DNA of 46,152 nt from assembly GCA_937974625.1 (NCBI GenBank), contig CALJVJ010000089.1, positions 1 to 46,152 of the forward strand. The letters run 5' to 3'. Positions 1 to 8,616 of the stretch are shown here, piece after piece. The number at the start of each line of letters is the position of its first letter. Within the stretch, counting starts at the first letter, position 1. The notes beneath the pieces were generated by a model, which did no database searches, was not told where the DNA came from, and saw only the letters and a list, made by a program, of their open reading frames with translations. The DNA comes from an uncultured Saprospiraceae bacterium. Its GTDB lineage: Bacteria > Bacteroidota > Bacteroidia > Chitinophagales > Saprospiraceae. Both the position numbers and the translations under genes were made by a program.

Positions 1-32
1 TGAACGGCGGCGGCGTAAGTCTTGACTAGCAT
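1..32 (-). CDS. YifB/ComM family Mg-chelatase-like ATPase, N-terminal fragment
   Basis: Only the first ten codons are inside the window. Read on the minus strand from the ATG at 32, they give MLVKTYAAAV followed by a codon beginning CA (Gln or His). This is the characteristic start of the YifB/ComM family (MLVKT-x-x-x-AV-x-G), AAA+ ATPases related to Mg-chelatase subunits; ComM acts in branch migration during natural transformation. The gene runs off the left edge, so none of the ATPase motifs can be checked. The call rests on a ten-residue match plus a sensible start codon. No other reading of these bases gives a recognisable product. Confidence 0.55.
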   Translation of the reverse strand, partial: MLVKTYAAAV

Positions 33-167
33 GTTGTGTAGTTTTCTTTAGAACTTGCGTAAAAATAAACGCATAAATGTATAGCTAAATATACAGCCTA
101 TTTTTTCATTTTTATAGAATCGAATTTTTTTTTGTTAAAAATAGTAGATGACTTATAATTAAAAATG

Positions 168-205
168 AAAAAGCCTTCTTCAAGAGTATTTGAAGAAGGC
201 TTTTT
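168..205 (-). terminator. Intrinsic terminator of the Bax-inhibitor gene
   Basis: Arms 168-183 and 190-205 form a perfect 16-bp stem with a 6-nt loop (184-189). An A-tract on one side and a T-tract on the other allow it to work in either direction. It lies 27 nt beyond the stop codon of the minus-strand gene at 233-973. Confidence 0.85.
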
Positions 206-232
206 AGCTATAAATGATGGTGTTTTGACAAA

Positions 233-973
233 TTAGTCACTACCCATAAAAGCAGATACTAGATAAAGTATCTCTGTATACAACCAAATCATAGTAAATA
301 ATAAACCTGCACCAATGGCAAATTCCATATACTTAGGAGAACCAAATTTCTCTCCTCTTTCGAAATTATCAAAATCTACTAATAATTTTAAGGAAGCTAC
401 GGCAACTATTGCTAAACTAATACCAATACCCATCATAGATTGGTCGTGTAGATAAGGAACATCAATTGAGAAGAAATATCCTAGTACAAATTCTACAATA
501 TATAGTAGCATAATAGCTCCTGTAGCCATCATTATAACACTTCTAAACTTTTCTGTAACCGTAATTAAGCCCGATTTGAAAAGCGTTAACATCGTGAAGA
601 AAATGGACATTGTGATAAGGACAGCTTGAAAAATAATACCATCAAACCTCGCTCCATATACAGCTGAAATAGAACCTACTGCAAGTCCATATAAACCTGC
701 AAACAATGGTGCCCAAATATTAGACCGTTTGAGGTCTCTAGACATAATCATACTTACGATAGCCCCACCGATAAAACCCCCTATCATAAATAATTGACTT
801 GGTGCCATAAATCCTACATAGGCAGTCATTAATAATACACCAAATAAGAGAAAAGTCTTATTGATACCACCTTGTACCGTCATTACTTCTTGACGGTTGT
901 TCGTGGTATTTCCTCTAAGGACTTCTTCCTTAATCATCGGATTATTAGACTTATTGAGTCTGTCAAAATTCAT
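233..973 (-). CDS. Bax inhibitor-1/YccA family integral membrane protein
   Basis: A 246-residue protein with a polar N-terminus of about 38 residues and seven hydrophobic segments, near residues 40-57, 59-78, 86-106, 110-132, 144-165, 179-198 and 216-242. The stretch VDFDNFERG between the last two segments followed by YTEILYL matches the signature of the BI-1-like subfamily (Pfam Bax1-I type) common in Bacteroidota. Relatives elsewhere are pH-sensitive calcium-leak channels; the bacterial role is poorly known. The start ATG at 971-973 is followed by a normal coding sequence. The gene stands alone, ends at a strong terminator and has a possible -7 element about 110 nt upstream. Confidence 0.88.
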   Translation of the reverse strand: MNFDRLNKSNNPMIKEEVLRGNTTNNRQEVMTVQGGINKTFLLFGVLLMTAYVGFMAPSQLFMIGGFIGGAIVSMIMSRDLKRSNIWAPLFAGLYGLAVGSISAVYGARFDGIIFQAVLITMSIFFTMLTLFKSGLITVTEKFRSVIMMATGAIMLLYIVEFVLGYFFSIDVPYLHDQSMMGIGISLAIVAVASLKLLVDFDNFERGEKFGSPKYMEFAIGAGLLFTMIWLYTEILYLVSAFMGSD

Positions 974-1314
974 ATTGATTAATTTTTTTTTAAGTAAATA
1001 CTACTTTTTAGACGCGTGAAAGTAGTTATGTCACTATCTCAAAGTAGCTTTTATCACTAAATATAGTTGTAAATAAGTTAAACAAAGTTAAATATACATT
1101 TATTTCTGTGCTTTGTAAACCGCCGACATCAATTTCAATTCAATGTCTGTAGCTTTGTCAAAGAATGGTTTTTTATAAATATATCTATTTTTTATAAAAA
1201 AATCAGAATAATAGCATAAAGTACAATATCTATTCGTTTTAGGATTGATGAAAAATAAGTTTTGCGATTCTAAAGCGGCATGGTTGTAGCATATATTAAA
1301 ATAAAATAAATTCT
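974..1314. other. Intergenic region between divergent genes
   Basis: About 340 AT-rich bases separate the Bax-inhibitor gene (minus) from the SH3-like gene (plus). I see no ORF or RNA gene. The only signal is TAACTTTG on the minus strand at 1083-1090, a match to the Bacteroidota -7 element without a convincing -33 partner, and a weak AT-only hairpin near 1170-1200. Confidence 0.5.
1083..1090 (-). promoter_or_regulatory. Candidate -7 element for the Bax-inhibitor gene
   Basis: The minus-strand sequence TAACTTTG fits TAnnTTTG, the Bacteroidota sigma-A -7 consensus. No TTG/TTTG was found 17-23 nt upstream, so the call is weak. Confidence 0.3.
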
Positions 1315-2595
1315 TTGCGCGTACTATTCTTTTTATTTGCTTTATTTCTTACTTCCTTTTTGTATGGTCAAATATTACCTGCAAGACCTGCTACTGCTTT
1401 GAATAAAGTTACCTTATACCCAGATTCTACCTTCTTTGCCCATTCGAGTACGTTCTATGAAGAAGGAACACTCTTTGAGGTCCTTAATGAAACGCGTTTT
1501 GAATATGAAGATGAAGCACAGAATCAAAAATTCAAATGGTACGAAGTAAAAACCCCTGATAATAAAACTGGCTGGATATATGGAGATGGATTGGCCGTTA
1601 TTATGCCAGAATCAGAAATTACATCAGCATTAAAACCCTATCATTTAAGAACGTTTAATTTATCGGAAGAATTAGAAGAAACAACTGTTTGGGTAGCTTC
1701 TATCGAAGGAAAAGATAATTTTCATGAAGAAGATTATTTAAATCCTTTATATAAAGAATTATATCTAGTTTTAACTAGCAACTTAGGAAAATCCTATCAT
1801 ATTCAATTTGCTGGAGAAAGTGCAATGGGTAGTAATGAATTGCGCGCGTTTCGCCTAGACGATTTGACAGAAGACAATGTACCTGAATTGCTATTTGTAA
1901 AAAGCAACTTTGATAATGGTAGTCGCTTAGAAAATCGAGTAATTGAAATTTATTCTTTCCAAGCAGGATCGATTGCAAAAGTTTTTGAAGAACGAATGAG
2001 TTTAGTCTATGGTGAACGAATTCCTTCCCCAGCTCTATATAAGTTTGTAGAAGTTAATCAGAAGACGATTCGAATTGCTTATGTGGATTATATTGACTGC
2101 ACGGATTATAGTTTAGCCTTAGTGTCCAATACCCTAGATGCGCAAAAGGAAAGATGTCTTGAATATGTTACGTATTCTTATGTTTGGGAAACGGCTCAAA
2201 AAAGATACGTTCCTTTTTATGAGGAAAGTCGAACTTATATTGAAGGGCAGCTCAAACTAGAAAAAGGCTATCTTCGTTCTGAACCAACCTATTTAAGCGG
2301 AGTTGTTGAAAAATTAACCCCTCATGCGCCATTAAAGGTTATTCAGCATTTTGAAAAGACCATTACCCAACGCGGGGAACAAAAAATCGTTCCTTATTTT
2401 TATGTTCAAGCTCCTTCTGGTAAATATGGATATATTCACGCCAAAGATGTACAATTACAAGTAGGCGAACATGGTCCCATTTTAAATAAGTATTATACTA
2501 CGCCTCCTTTAGACAAACAAGATTGGACATTGGATACCAATTTTCTAAGCATCAAAATTATTGACAATCCAGTTATGCTCACTAAGCAAGAATAA
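1315..2595 (+). CDS. Secreted protein with SH3-like domains (hypothetical)
   Basis: A 426-residue exported protein. Residues 1-18 form a signal peptide ending at LYG|Q. Residues about 28-97 look like a bacterial SH3-like domain, with the terminal motif GWIYGDG (86-92), and a second one lies near 310-385 with KYGYIHAKDV. The middle third contains DLTEDNVPELLFV, a Ca-binding-like beta-propeller/VCBS-type turn. SH3-like domains often bind cell-wall peptides, but no catalytic domain is present, so the role is unknown. The start must be TTG at 1315: an in-frame stop lies at 1297-1299, there is no ATG between, and the signal peptide needs this start. The gene is alone on its strand, with a 196-nt gap before the next gene. 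Confidence 0.7.
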   Translation: MRVLFFLFALFLTSFLYGQILPARPATALNKVTLYPDSTFFAHSSTFYEEGTLFEVLNETRFEYEDEAQNQKFKWYEVKTPDNKTGWIYGDGLAVIMPESEITSALKPYHLRTFNLSEELEETTVWVASIEGKDNFHEEDYLNPLYKELYLVLTSNLGKSYHIQFAGESAMGSNELRAFRLDDLTEDNVPELLFVKSNFDNGSRLENRVIEIYSFQAGSIAKVFEERMSLVYGERIPSPALYKFVEVNQKTIRIAYVDYIDCTDYSLALVSNTLDAQKERCLEYVTYSYVWETAQKRYVPFYEESRTYIEGQLKLEKGYLRSEPTYLSGVVEKLTPHAPLKVIQHFEKTITQRGEQKIVPYFYVQAPSGKYGYIHAKDVQLQVGEHGPILNKYYTTPPLDKQDWTLDTNFLSIKIIDNPVMLTKQE

Positions 2596-2668
2596 TCTCC
2601 TACTTTCCCATCTCATTTAATTTTCTACTTTCTTTTAGCAGAAATAATTAACTTTAATATTTCAATAA

Positions 2669-2698
2669 CTTTCTATAATGTTTTCCATTGTATTTTTG
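2669..2698 (+). promoter_or_regulatory. Candidate promoter of the DUF6702 gene
   Basis: TATTTTTG at 2691-2698 is a full match to TAnnTTTG. CTTTC at 2669-2673 sits 17 nt upstream where TTTG is expected. The predicted transcript would have a leader of about 90 nt. Confidence 0.5.
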
Positions 2699-2791
2699 TG
2701 TTAGGAATGACGAAAAAATAAATGCACATTTATTTCTACTTCCTTCCTTAATCAAAGAATCTGAGGTTTTTCAATTCAGAAAATTTATAGC

Positions 2792-3328
2792 ATGATGTCT
2801 ATATTCCAATATTGCCTTTATTTATTTCTTTTTCTTGTCCCTGCTTCTAGAGACTTCTCTGTTGTAGAAACGGCACCAGAGCATGAATTCCATATCAGTA
2901 AATGTTTGATTGAATTTAATGAAAAAGAAAAGGCGCTACAGTTTACTTTGCATCTTTTTATTGATGATTTGGAAGAAGCACTTCGACAACAAGGTGCTGA
3001 TAAGCTATTTATTTGCACAGACAAAGAAGTCGAAAATGCCGAGGAGTATATTTATAAATATTTGCAACAAAAATTAGCCATTAGCTTAGAAGGTAAACAA
3101 GTAGAGTATACATTTATTGGAAAAGAAATGTCGGAAGATATGGTGGCCGTTTGGTGTTATTTAGAAATAGAAAATGTAGAAAATATACAACAACTCCATG
3201 TAAAGAATAGTATTTTGTTGGAAGCATTTGATGACCAAAAAAATATTATTAGCATTATTGGCCCAAATAAGAAAAAGGGCTACTTGTTATTTAATAATAC
3301 AAAAAATGAAGAAACGTTAAAGTTTTAA
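2792..3328 (+). CDS. DUF6702 family protein
   Basis: A 178-residue protein with a short hydrophobic leader (residues 4-18) that is probably a signal peptide. The order of motifs fits DUF6702, a family found almost only in Bacteroidota: HEFHISKCLIEFNEKEKALQ near the N-terminus (beginning around residue 31), then a FIDDLEEAL segment, a central helical YIYKYLQQKL region, a YLEIENV strand and the LLEAFDDQKNIISI strand near the end. The function of the family is unknown; the protein is likely periplasmic. Two ATG codons in tandem (2792 and 2795) could serve as the start. A small lipoprotein gene follows 27 nt downstream and may be co-transcribed. Confidence 0.78.
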   Translation: MMSIFQYCLYLFLFLVPASRDFSVVETAPEHEFHISKCLIEFNEKEKALQFTLHLFIDDLEEALRQQGADKLFICTDKEVENAEEYIYKYLQQKLAISLEGKQVEYTFIGKEMSEDMVAVWCYLEIENVENIQQLHVKNSILLEAFDDQKNIISIIGPNKKKGYLLFNNTKNEETLKF

Positions 3329-3355
3329 GTAAGATTAACCCTAAAAAAAAGAATT

Positions 3356-3988
3356 ATGAAAAATATAGCCTTTTTATTTTTTTTAATAAGTTTGGTTTCT
3401 TGTCAATTTGATGCTCCAGATAAAGCACATACCCCTAAGGTAGTGGATGCGAGTAAAGCTATTTTTAATTGGACTTGTATTCCCGGCGAAAAAATTGGCT
3501 TAATAGGTAAGTCTTTTACAGAAGGAGACATCATCAAAGCTTACGGAGTAGAAAATGTTAGTCGAAAAGAAGTTGGTTTAGGAGAAGGAGAGATGGCTAA
3601 TGCGACTATAGTTTTCCCAAATACAGAAAATGAAATATCTATTATTTGGAATCGTACACAACCGTATAAGGTGATTGAGCAAATTTTAATTGACCACCCA
3701 GACGCATCTTGGGCAACGAACCAAGGGGTAGGGATAGGAACAACCTTGGAAGAGTTGGTCAAAATAAACGGTAAAGATTTTCAATTTGCAGGTTTTGAGT
3801 GGGACAATAGCGGCTATACAAATGCTTGGGAAGGAGGTGCAATTCCGCAAAGCTTAGTTGTTTATTTGGAGCCTTCAAAACCGGAAGCGATTTATCCAGA
3901 CTTATTAGGCGACAGTTTATTTCCTTCTAATCATCCGAAAACAAAGGAGGCGGGTTTAAAGGTTCGGAGTTTGACTTTTAGGTTTTAA
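3356..3988 (+). CDS. Putative lipoprotein of unknown function
   Basis: A 210-residue protein with a lipoprotein signal (lipobox LVSC, Cys16), so it is probably anchored in a membrane facing the periplasm or surface. The mature part is mixed alpha/beta with Gly-rich turns: KIGLIGKSFTEGDI, then VGIGTTLEELVKINGKDF and FEWDNSG. The latter pattern recurs in Bacteroidota proteins of unknown function, but I cannot name a family. It begins 27 nt after the DUF6702 gene on the same strand, which suggests a two-gene operon, and it ends directly at a long hairpin shared with the convergent gene downstream. Confidence 0.65.
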   Translation: MKNIAFLFFLISLVSCQFDAPDKAHTPKVVDASKAIFNWTCIPGEKIGLIGKSFTEGDIIKAYGVENVSRKEVGLGEGEMANATIVFPNTENEISIIWNRTQPYKVIEQILIDHPDASWATNQGVGIGTTLEELVKINGKDFQFAGFEWDNSGYTNAWEGGAIPQSLVVYLEPSKPEAIYPDLLGDSLFPSNHPKTKEAGLKVRSLTFRF

Positions 3989-4034
3989 AATTACAAAGGT
4001 GGCATGATTTGAAATCATGTCACCTTTGTAATTT
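3988..4034. terminator. Long near-perfect hairpin between convergent genes
   Basis: Arms 3988-4010 and 4012-4034 pair over 23 positions with a single G-U wobble (4002 with 4020) and only one base between them, so the terminal loop opens a few A-T pairs. It overlaps the stop codon of the plus-strand lipoprotein gene and faces the minus-strand gene ending at 4070. There is no long T-run, so termination is inferred from position and stem strength. Confidence 0.6.
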
Positions 4035-4069
4035 AGTGCTTTGGGGACACAGAATTTTTTTTATTACTA

Positions 4070-4513
4070 CTAGGCCTTAGCAACATTTTCTTTTCTTTTC
4101 AGATATACCCGACCTTTTCGATACATTTCGAAAATAGGGTCATTTTTTTCTTGCCAGTAACCTTCTATTTTATCCCCCCAAACACTTCTTGTGTACATAA
4201 TCTGATATTTTCGAATGTGTTTTTCTTTGTTTGGTTGCTGCGTTGGATATAAAACTTCGTGGTTGAATAAACGCATGGAGCGGTCATAAAAGAATTCTCC
4301 TGATAAATCCATTGCCACTGGTTGGTCTTCATAAAAAATATAAGCCGTCCCTGTTACCTTTTTTCCTTCTCGTTTCAATACTAGCTGAAATTTATGTTCC
4401 GTCTGTGGACCAGGTCTTTCTAAGGTAATAGTTCCTTCCCAAGTACCATCGACTCTTTGAGCATTTCCTATAAAAATTGAAAAACAAAGTAGTATTGTAA
4501 AGAGGTATTTCAT
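4070..4513 (-). CDS. Small secreted protein, hypothetical
   Basis: A 147-residue protein with a clear signal peptide (residues 1-18, cleavage after GNA). The mature part begins RVDGTWEGTITLERPGP and alternates short beta strands (KFQLVLKREGKKVTGTAYI, then DLSGEFF, then KIEGYWQEK). This resembles small lipocalin-like or beta-barrel domains of the 'WxGxI...VxGt' type that occur in secreted Bacteroidota proteins. No catalytic residues can be picked out. It is monocistronic, convergent with the lipoprotein gene upstream in the window, and lies downstream of metG's terminator. Confidence 0.6.
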   Translation of the reverse strand: MKYLFTILLCFSIFIGNAQRVDGTWEGTITLERPGPQTEHKFQLVLKREGKKVTGTAYIFYEDQPVAMDLSGEFFYDRSMRLFNHEVLYPTQQPNKEKHIRKYQIMYTRSVWGDKIEGYWQEKNDPIFEMYRKGRVYLKRKENVAKA

Positions 4514-4667
4514 TATTATATATGTTGAGTTGGGAATACCTCAAATTTATGGTATTAAAGTAGGTTGTTCAATTATTGCAGATGCTTTTTAATGTTAAAG
4601 TGGTGGGTATCTAACTATAAAAGTAAATTATTACAGCAGAAAGTGATTTTCGGTTACTCTTAAATAC

Positions 4668-4701
4668 AAAAACGGCTACCCATTTTGAAAATAAGTAGCC
4701 G
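4668..4701 (-). terminator. Intrinsic terminator of metG
   Basis: CGGCTAC (4673-4679) pairs with GTAGCCG (4695-4701), and an inner ATTTT/AAAAT extends the stem. Read on the minus strand the stem is followed by five T (4668-4672). It lies 40 nt beyond the metG stop codon. Confidence 0.8.
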
Positions 4702-4740
4702 ATCTTTATAATAGTCAACAAGTAAAACTTGGTGATATAA

Positions 4741-6897
4741 TTATTTCACAACAAATCCATTACCCATTCCGTCACTTGGACTCACAAAGTCCAATGTGCC
4801 ATCAGAATTTTCAGCCATCAAAATCATACCTTGAGATTCTATGCCTTTTAATTTACGAGGCGCTAAATTCGCAAGTAATAAGACCTGTTTCCCAATAATA
4901 TCTTCAGGTTTGAAAAATTCAGCAATCCCAGAAACCACCGTTCTTTCTTCAAAACCTAAGTCAACGGTTAGTTTAAGTAATTTCTTGGTTTTCTTTACCT
5001 TTTCGGCAGTCATTATCGTACCTGTTCGTAAATCTAATTTAGTGAAATCATCAAAAGCAATAGTTTCTTTCACTGGCTCGTAACTTACGCCCTTATTCGC
5101 TTTTTCCGTTGCTTCTAATTTTGCAATTTGAGCATCAATAACCTCATCAGGAATCTTTGTAAATAAATGCTGCGGCTGATTGATTTGATGACCATCAGCT
5201 ATAATTACTTCCCCCTCTGCTAATTTATTCAATAAATCCATGTATTCTCCATCATCTTTCACCTGAGGAAGATTTAAAAGGTCTCGAATTTTATCAGAGG
5301 TAAAGGGCAAAAATGGGCGACAAGCGACACTTAAAGCGGTAACGACTTGTAAAGCTGTATTCATCACCACTTTCACCGTTTCTTCATCTGTTTTCACCAC
5401 TTTCCACGGCTCGTTAAATTGGAGCAATTGATTACCGGTAGAAGATATTTCCATTAACACTTTCAAAGCTGCTCTAAATTCGAAAGCACGAATATGCGTC
5501 CCAATGTCTTGTAGTCGGTCATGTAGGTCTACCAACTCAGACTCTTGATATGACATTTCTATTTGATTCGAAGAATCGATAATTTGTAAATCTGGATTAA
5601 TCGTCGGGACAACTCCGTCATAATATTTATTGGTCAAGACAATCACCCGATTAATGAAATTCGCTAAGTTATTAACCAACTCATTATTATTCGTTTCTTG
5701 ATAACCTTTCCAAGTAAACTCACTATCCCGTTGTTCAGGCATAGTTTTAATCATATTGTACCGCAATTCATCTTCTTTACCAGGGAATTCTGCTACGTAC
5801 TCATGCACCCATACCGCCCAATTTTTAGAAGTGGATAATTTTCTACCTTCTAAATTTAGAAATTGATTAGCAGGCACATTCACTGGTAAAATATAATCCC
5901 CATGTGCTTTTAAAATAGCAGGGAAAATCAAACAGTGAAAAACGATATTGTCTTTTCCAATAAAATGGATGAGCGCAGTGTCCTTATCTTTCCAATAAGG
6001 TTCCCAATCTTTCCCATTGTCCAATGCCCATTGTTTGGTAGCAGAAATATAGCCAATTGGTGCATCCATCCAAACGTATAATTTTTTCCCTTCAGCCCCT
6101 TTAATCTCTTGTGGCACATCTACGCCCCAATCCAAATCTCTCGTCATCGCTCTAGGCTGCAATCCACCATCTAACCATGATTTACATTGACCTAAAACGT
6201 GGTTTTTCCACTGGTCAGGATAGTGCAATAATTCATCTTCCAATTTACCGGTCTCGACCCATTCTTTTAACCAAGCTTCGTATTTGTCTAAAGGTAAGTA
6301 CCAGTGAGTTGTAGACTTTAACACCGGTTTTTCTCCACTTAAAGTAGAACGAGGGTCAATTAACTCTGTTGGGCTTAAGGTAGAGCCACAATTTTCACAT
6401 TGGTCTCCGTAAGCCTCTGTATGGCTACATTTTGGGCAAGTTCCAATAATATATCGGTCTGCTAAAAATTGGTTCGCAGATTCATCAAAGTATTGTTCTT
6501 TCGTTTGTTCTATGAATTCCCCTTTTTGATTAAGGGTTCTAAAGAACTCTTGAGACGTTTCGTGATGAATCGGCGCAGAAGTCCTGTGATAGATATCAAA
6601 AGAAATTCCAATCTTCTCAAAGGTTGTTTTGATTAATTCATCATATTTGTCGACTATCGCTTGTGGCGTAGTTCCATCTTTTTTCGCTCGAATAGTGATA
6701 GCTGCCCCATGCTCGTCTGAACCACAAACATAAACCACATCCTTTCCATTCAACCTTAAAAATCGCACATATATATCCGCAGACAAATACGCTCCCGCTA
6801 AATGACCGATGTGTAAAGGGCCATTCGCATATGGTAACGCAGAAGTCACTAAGTAACGCTTTGGTTCTTCCATGATTTTTATAGTGTTTGACGACAT
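4741..6897 (-). CDS. metG: Methionine--tRNA ligase
   Basis: MetG charges initiator and elongator tRNA-Met in the cytoplasm. The 718-residue length fits the long bacterial form with a C-terminal tRNA-binding domain. The class I signature HIGH is at 29-32 (PLHIGHLAGAYL) and the KMSKS loop appears as KLSTS at 353-357. A Zn knuckle CPKC...CENCG lies near residues 154-172. The anticodon-binding helical domain follows, and the C-terminal 100 residues are an OB-fold Trbp111/EMAP-II domain (DLRTGTI...ESQGMIL). Two starts are possible: ATG at 6897, or ATG at 6873, which gives MEEPKRYLVTS and sits closer to the family's usual N-terminus. A -7 element lies about 50 nt upstream. Confidence 0.97.
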   Translation of the reverse strand: MSSNTIKIMEEPKRYLVTSALPYANGPLHIGHLAGAYLSADIYVRFLRLNGKDVVYVCGSDEHGAAITIRAKKDGTTPQAIVDKYDELIKTTFEKIGISFDIYHRTSAPIHHETSQEFFRTLNQKGEFIEQTKEQYFDESANQFLADRYIIGTCPKCSHTEAYGDQCENCGSTLSPTELIDPRSTLSGEKPVLKSTTHWYLPLDKYEAWLKEWVETGKLEDELLHYPDQWKNHVLGQCKSWLDGGLQPRAMTRDLDWGVDVPQEIKGAEGKKLYVWMDAPIGYISATKQWALDNGKDWEPYWKDKDTALIHFIGKDNIVFHCLIFPAILKAHGDYILPVNVPANQFLNLEGRKLSTSKNWAVWVHEYVAEFPGKEDELRYNMIKTMPEQRDSEFTWKGYQETNNNELVNNLANFINRVIVLTNKYYDGVVPTINPDLQIIDSSNQIEMSYQESELVDLHDRLQDIGTHIRAFEFRAALKVLMEISSTGNQLLQFNEPWKVVKTDEETVKVVMNTALQVVTALSVACRPFLPFTSDKIRDLLNLPQVKDDGEYMDLLNKLAEGEVIIADGHQINQPQHLFTKIPDEVIDAQIAKLEATEKANKGVSYEPVKETIAFDDFTKLDLRTGTIMTAEKVKKTKKLLKLTVDLGFEERTVVSGIAEFFKPEDIIGKQVLLLANLAPRKLKGIESQGMILMAENSDGTLDFVSPSDGMGNGFVVK

Positions 6898-6945
6898 AAA
6901 CTATTACAAACACTTGTTGGTAGTTTGTCGTTAATTTGAAGTTTG

Positions 6946-6953
6946 CAAAAATA
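6946..6953 (-). promoter_or_regulatory. Candidate -7 element of metG
   Basis: Minus-strand TATTTTTG matches TAnnTTTG and would give a leader of about 45 nt. No clear -33 element is visible. Confidence 0.45.
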
Positions 6954-7229
6954 TATTAAAAAATAGTAAGAAACATTAAAGGGAGAAGATTAACAGCTTT
7001 AGATAACTGTTTATTTTAGGTAGGTCGGCATTAGACATGGATAGCTTAGCCCATTTATTGTTTTTGGCGTACTATCCTGTATGTTTATGAAGTTGTTGAA
7101 AATGATATTTTTTGATTTTGGAACAATTATTACGACAAGAACCAAATAGCTTGTTGAAAAGTTCCTTTAAAGTTAATGGAGGAGTAACAGAACATCTGAA
7201 TTACTGTTTTTATTAGCGCACTTCTTTTT

Positions 7230-7237
7230 TATGTTTG
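7230..7237 (+). promoter_or_regulatory. Candidate -7 element of the AraC-type regulator gene
   Basis: TATGTTTG matches TAnnTTTG; a T-rich stretch at 7206-7210 is where a -33 element would lie. The leader would be about 45-50 nt. Confidence 0.4.
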
Positions 7238-7286
7238 CCTTGAAAAGAATTGAAATTTTTACCACATAGCTGTAACTTACAAAGTA

Positions 7287-8498
7287 ATGAAGGAAGTACT
7301 ATTAATAGCATTTTCAGTGGGGTTTATATTATCAATTACGATAATAGTCAATAACCATAGCTGGCAAAAACCTAAGTTCTGGTTAGGTCTGTTAATCCTA
7401 GCATTTTCATTTATCTTGCTAGATGCTTGGGGATCTATTACTGAATTATCGGAACTTATTCCCATGTTTGGGTATACCCACTATCGTTGTTTGATGATGA
7501 TTCCTCTTTGTTTATGGATGTATGTTAACGGTTTAGTTAATTTCAATAAAGTACAAATTGGTATTTTTGAAAAAATACTATTTGGGCTGCTGTTTTTTGA
7601 ATTATGCTTACTCGTGCTACTTTTTACCAGCACAAAAGAGGACGTAATGCACCTTAATTATTTTCTCACCCCTTCTATCATCATTGAGAATCAATGTATT
7701 TTAAGTTCTATGGTGGTTTTATGGAAAGCCAATCAGGTGCTTAATACATTTAAAGAAAGAATTAGGAATAACTATACAGACGGATTGGAACAATCTTACA
7801 ATTGGTTAAAAGAATTTTTCTTTGTGCTGGCTAGCCTTTTACTAATTTGGGCTTTTGTAGTAAATGCTTACTTTTTTATTGATTTAGAGATGAATGTATG
7901 GTATCAAATCATTTGGATTCCATTGTCAATTTTGATTTTTTATATTGTAATAAGGGCCTCTTCCACTAAAGAAATTTTACATGGATTTGAGTTAGAAGCT
8001 GAATTTAATAACAATGAGTATACTTCCTCTTTGGTTAATCTTGCTGCTCCCCCAGAAACCCATACGGATAATAGCTTAGTTTGTGAGTTAGTTCCGAAGG
8101 CAGGAAAGTTACAAATTTTATTCAATCTTGATATTCCTAAGAAAGATAAAGCACTACTTACTTTATTAATCAATCTTATTAATGAAAAGCAGTTTTTTAA
8201 AATTAAACGCCTCAATATTAAGGAATGTGCCGAGCTAACAGGTATTGTGAAAAAGGAAATATCTAGGTTAGTTAACCAATATTTACAGTTGTCCTTTAGT
8301 GATTTCATCAATTTATTTAGAATAGAAGATTTTAGATACAAAGTCTCTAAAGGGGAGGCCGAAAGATTTTCTTTAGTAGATATTGCACTAGAATCAGGAT
8401 TTAGTTCAAAAAGTAACGTTTATTATAATTTTAAAAAATTAACGAATTCCTCTCCTATTCAAATAGTCAATCAGTATAAAAAAGCCAATAAAGCTTAA
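7287..8498 (+). CDS. Membrane-bound AraC family transcriptional regulator
   Basis: A 403-residue protein in two parts. The first 230 residues hold six or seven hydrophobic helices (for example 6-24, 31-50 and 91-113), giving an inner-membrane sensor. The last 100 residues are an AraC/XylS DNA-binding domain with two helix-turn-helix units: NIKECAELTGIVKKEISRLV, then FSLVDIALESGFSSKSNVYY ahead of FKKLTNSSPIQI, the usual family ending. This layout is common in Bacteroidota; the signal is unknown and would be sensed in or near the membrane. The ATG at 7287 follows a candidate promoter. The S41 peptidase gene begins 118 nt downstream and is a plausible target or operon partner, but nothing in the sequence proves it. 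Confidence 0.85.
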   Translation: MKEVLLIAFSVGFILSITIIVNNHSWQKPKFWLGLLILAFSFILLDAWGSITELSELIPMFGYTHYRCLMMIPLCLWMYVNGLVNFNKVQIGIFEKILFGLLFFELCLLVLLFTSTKEDVMHLNYFLTPSIIIENQCILSSMVVLWKANQVLNTFKERIRNNYTDGLEQSYNWLKEFFFVLASLLLIWAFVVNAYFFIDLEMNVWYQIIWIPLSILIFYIVIRASSTKEILHGFELEAEFNNNEYTSSLVNLAAPPETHTDNSLVCELVPKAGKLQILFNLDIPKKDKALLTLLINLINEKQFFKIKRLNIKECAELTGIVKKEISRLVNQYLQLSFSDFINLFRIEDFRYKVSKGEAERFSLVDIALESGFSSKSNVYYNFKKLTNSSPIQIVNQYKKANKA

Positions 8499-8616
8499 TA
8501 TTGGACTTGTTTGGTGCAATTTAGGACTACTTACCTCTCGATTAAAGCGACTTTTTATCCAGTTTTCTTCAATTTTGATTTGTATTTAATTTAAAGAATC
8601 AAAAGCTGAAAGAATT

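Larger units (their letters stand above)
6898..7286. other. Intergenic region between metG and the AraC-type gene
   Basis: These 389 bases lie between divergent genes. They hold a -7 element for metG (6946-6953), one for the AraC-type gene (7230-7237) and, at 7256-7269, the start of a short repeat also seen near 22935 and 25180. I see no credible protein or RNA gene in the rest. Confidence 0.5.

Noticed and set aside
1-25. A plus-strand reading ending ERRRRKS then stop.
   Set aside because: The minus-strand reading of the same bases gives a recognisable YifB/ComM N-terminus with an ATG, which is the better explanation.
7087-7149. A 20-codon ORF (MKLLKMIFFDFG...) in the gap between metG and the AraC-type gene.
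   Set aside because: It is short, has no ribosome site or recognisable family, and sits in AT-rich sequence where such ORFs are expected by chance.
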